Source: Bifidobacterium miconisargentati (lineage in GTDB: Bacteria; Actinomycetota; Actinomycetes; Actinomycetales; Bifidobacteriaceae). From it: a stretch of DNA of 64,000 bases. A program made the translations under genes and the position numbers. Location of the stretch: the NCBI RefSeq assembly GCF_019331675.1, contig NZ_JAHBBJ010000009.1:1-64000 (forward strand). The letters run 5' to 3'. The notes under the pieces are model-generated. The model was not told the DNA's origin, searched no databases, and was given only the letters and a program-made list of their open reading frames with translations. Shown here piece after piece: positions 62,392 through 64,000 of this stretch. How positions within the stretch are numbered: the stretch's first letter is position 1; each line of letters opens with the position of its first letter.

Positions 62392-62567
62392 TGGACGAGC
62401 TCCTCAAACACCTGCGACGCCAATGCGCGCAGCTGCGCGACGACATGACGTCCCTCGGCCACGACCTGGCCGGATTCACCGACGTCGATTCGGAAAGCTG
62501 GGAGCTGCTCGCCATGAAGCTCGCGCTCATGGGCTGGCGCAAATCCAAGGATTCCGACGGGGAATAA
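62391..62567 (+). CDS. small phage protein (58 aa)
   Basis: A 58-residue helical protein (MDELLKHLRRQCAQLRDDM) whose ATG shares one base with the previous stop (TGATG). The end is charged (WRKSKDSDGE). Function unknown. Confidence 0.6.
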   Translation: MDELLKHLRRQCAQLRDDMTSLGHDLAGFTDVDSESWELLAMKLALMGWRKSKDSDGE

Positions 62568-62658
62568 ACCCCAGCCGTAGCCGTATCCAAGCGGCCGGCC
62601 GCGTGCAAGGCGCGGAACGGCACCATATGACACGTTATCCACGAGGAAAGGGAAGAGC

Positions 62659-64000
62659 ATGGGAATGACCAGCGTTTACGGTTACGCGCAGGCCGCGCCC
62701 CTGTACCGTGCGGCCGGATGGATGCAGGTCATCCCCCTGCCCGAAGGCAGGAAGACGCCGCCGCCCGCCGGTTTCACCGGCCGCAACCGGCAACCCGTCA
62801 CCGACGACCAGATCATGCTCTGGTCGCAGTGGACTCCGCAGGGCAACACGGGCCTGGTCATCCCCGAAGGCGTGCTCGTCCTCGACATCGACAGCATGCA
62901 GGGCCATCAGGCGAAGGCCGACGGCGTACGCAACATGGGTGAGCTCACGCGCGAACTCGGCGAACTGCCCGACACGTGGTCGAGCACCGCGCACGGACAG
63001 GCCTCGCCCGCACGCCATTTGTTCTACAAGGTGCCCGAAGGCGTCGCGTGGAAGGGCGGCGCCATCGAAGGCGTCGACATCCTCCAACCCGGCCACCGGT
63101 ACAGCGTGGTCTGGCCTTCCATCCACCCGTCCGGCGAACAATACCAGTGGTACGCGCCCGACCATACTCCCGCCGACCGGATCCCCCATATCACGGACCT
63201 GGCCTCCATGCCCCGCAAATGGGTCGACTGGCTGCGCAAACCCGACCGGGAAGACACGCCGAACCCGGCGCAACCCGCCCCCATACCCGTAAACCCCTCG
63301 ATTTCGAGGGGTTATGACGCGCGCATGTGCAAGGCCGTGAACACGTTCCTGGACAGGATCCTCGCCAACCCGGCGGCCAAGGGGTCACGCCACGACACCA
63401 CGCTGCAGGCCGTGTGGACGCTCGTGCATTTCGCGCAGGAAGGGCATCGGGGCGCGTTGGACGCCATCAACCAGCTCAAACCCCGGTTCATCCGCGAGGT
63501 CGCACCCGACCGTCAGGGCGGCGAACAGGAAGCCACCCGCGAATGGGCCGGCATCCTGGGCGGAGCCATGGAAAAGGTCACGGGCATCCCAGCCCATGAT
63601 GACCCCTGTGAGCAATCCAAGATCGAACGGCTCACCCCCGGCGAAGCCGACATGCTCAACCCCGCGACGAGCGCGGAAAGTTACCAGCAGGCCGCGCAAA
63701 ACGTTGCAACCACGCCGAAACAGGCCGACGCAAGCCAGGACGACACCCCGGAAGACCGGACGCGGGAAAGTTACGACACGCCATCGGCCCCGTCGAGCTG
63801 GCGGTTCGAGGACCTCACCCGACTCGCCGCCGGCGTGGAACTGCCACCCACGCCCACCGTGTTCGAACGCGAGGACGGACAGGGACTCTTCTACATGGGA
63901 TGCGTGAACGACCTGCACGGCGAACCCGGCTGCGGCAAAAGCCTCATCGCACAGATCGCCATCACCCAGGAACTCAACAAGGAACACCACGTGATCTACA
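62659..64000 (+). CDS. bifunctional primase/polymerase-ATPase, partial
   Basis: Open to the window edge; 447 codons are visible. Residues 1-190 are a Prim-Pol domain (catalytic D76 and D78 in VLDID, then ARHLFYKV). A linker with HDTTLQAVWTLVHFAQEG follows, and Walker A GEPGCGKS begins at residue 421, starting an AAA/RepA-like helicase domain. The phage probably uses it to start its own replication. AAAGGGAAGAG precedes the ATG; a second ATG lies two codons on. A perfect 22-bp palindrome interrupts the codons at 63292-63313. Confidence 0.85.
   Translation, partial: MGMTSVYGYAQAAPLYRAAGWMQVIPLPEGRKTPPPAGFTGRNRQPVTDDQIMLWSQWTPQGNTGLVIPEGVLVLDIDSMQGHQAKADGVRNMGELTRELGELPDTWSSTAHGQASPARHLFYKVPEGVAWKGGAIEGVDILQPGHRYSVVWPSIHPSGEQYQWYAPDHTPADRIPHITDLASMPRKWVDWLRKPDREDTPNPAQPAPIPVNPSISRGYDARMCKAVNTFLDRILANPAAKGSRHDTTLQAVWTLVHFAQEGHRGALDAINQLKPRFIREVAPDRQGGEQEATREWAGILGGAMEKVTGIPAHDDPCEQSKIERLTPGEADMLNPATSAESYQQAAQNVATTPKQADASQDDTPEDRTRESYDTPSAPSSWRFEDLTRLAAGVELPPTPTVFEREDGQGLFYMGCVNDLHGEPGCGKSLIAQIAITQELNKEHHVIY
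63292..63313. repeat. 22-bp palindrome inside the primase gene
   Basis: AACCCCTCGA and TCGAGGGGTT flank TT. It is in frame and lies in the linker after the Prim-Pol domain. It may be a chance of the Pro/Arg-rich linker, a binding site, or a transcription signal. Confidence 0.5.

Noticed and set aside
62391..62640. Phage replication origin
   Set aside because: No iterons or AT-rich region could be seen near the primase gene.

Overview
The window is a piece of a Bifidobacterium chromosome; the species cannot be fixed from the sequence alone. The evidence is high G+C with strong third-position G/C, actinobacterial division genes (ftsZ-sepF-yggT-divIVA), a serpin next to a two-component system, an oleate hydratase, a GH32 fructosidase under a LacI regulator, a ThiE-ThiC fusion, and probable leaderless genes.

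Layout. 0.5-7.3 kb: a polyamine-type ABC transporter (potABCD-like) with a GSAM-like class III aminotransferase on the minus strand, divergent from an Lrp/AsnC regulator; the intergenic region holds repeated TGCGA/TCGCA operator-like sites. 7.5-11 kb: oleate hydratase, aldo/keto reductase and a DUF4186 protein. 11-20 kb: ftsZ, sepF, yggT, divIVA, lspA, rluD and dnaE, all on the minus strand. 20-24.5 kb: dus, glyS and pepC. 24.8-30.1 kb: a TPP riboswitch followed by thiM, thiE-thiC, thiD and a thiamine-binding protein. 30.4-31.8 kb: an MFS transporter. 31.8-36.5 kb: a serpin locus with SerK/SerR-like two-component system, a membrane protein and an N-terminally anchored serpin. 36.6-39.5 kb: a LacI regulator and a GH32 enzyme whose promoter overlaps two abutting perfect palindromes. 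40-42 kb: a ThiY/ThiX-like (HMP precursor) uptake pair with no ATPase beside it, followed by a 130-bp inverted-repeat structure. 42.2-51.6 kb: uppS, recO, a membrane hydrolase, ispG, dxr, a second DivIVA-type protein and a metalloprotease-family protein with a degenerate HExxH. 51.8-53.4 kb: a PDZ-less Lon-type protease and a DUF3052 protein. 53.43 kb: tRNA-Val(TAC), whose 3' end is the probable left attachment site of a prophage that runs off the right edge. The prophage carries integrase, DUF2335, HicAB, ImmA/IrrE and a repressor, then a rightward early block with RusA, a PD-(D/E)XK nuclease, a putative ssDNA-binding protein and a primase/polymerase-ATPase.

Scattered between host genes is a family of palindromic repeats of about 48 bp (cores CTCCCCTCAGTC, GACAGCTCCCC, GAGGGGAGCC), found singly, as fragments, or as head-to-head pairs. 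They lie between operons and do not occur in the visible part of the prophage. The least described signals are this repeat family, the 130-bp inverted repeat beside the ATPase-less HMP transporter, the structured leader upstream of thiY, the internal duplication in the second DivIVA-type protein and the ten-copy 11-residue repeat in DivIVA. All functions are assigned from motifs and context; no database search was run.
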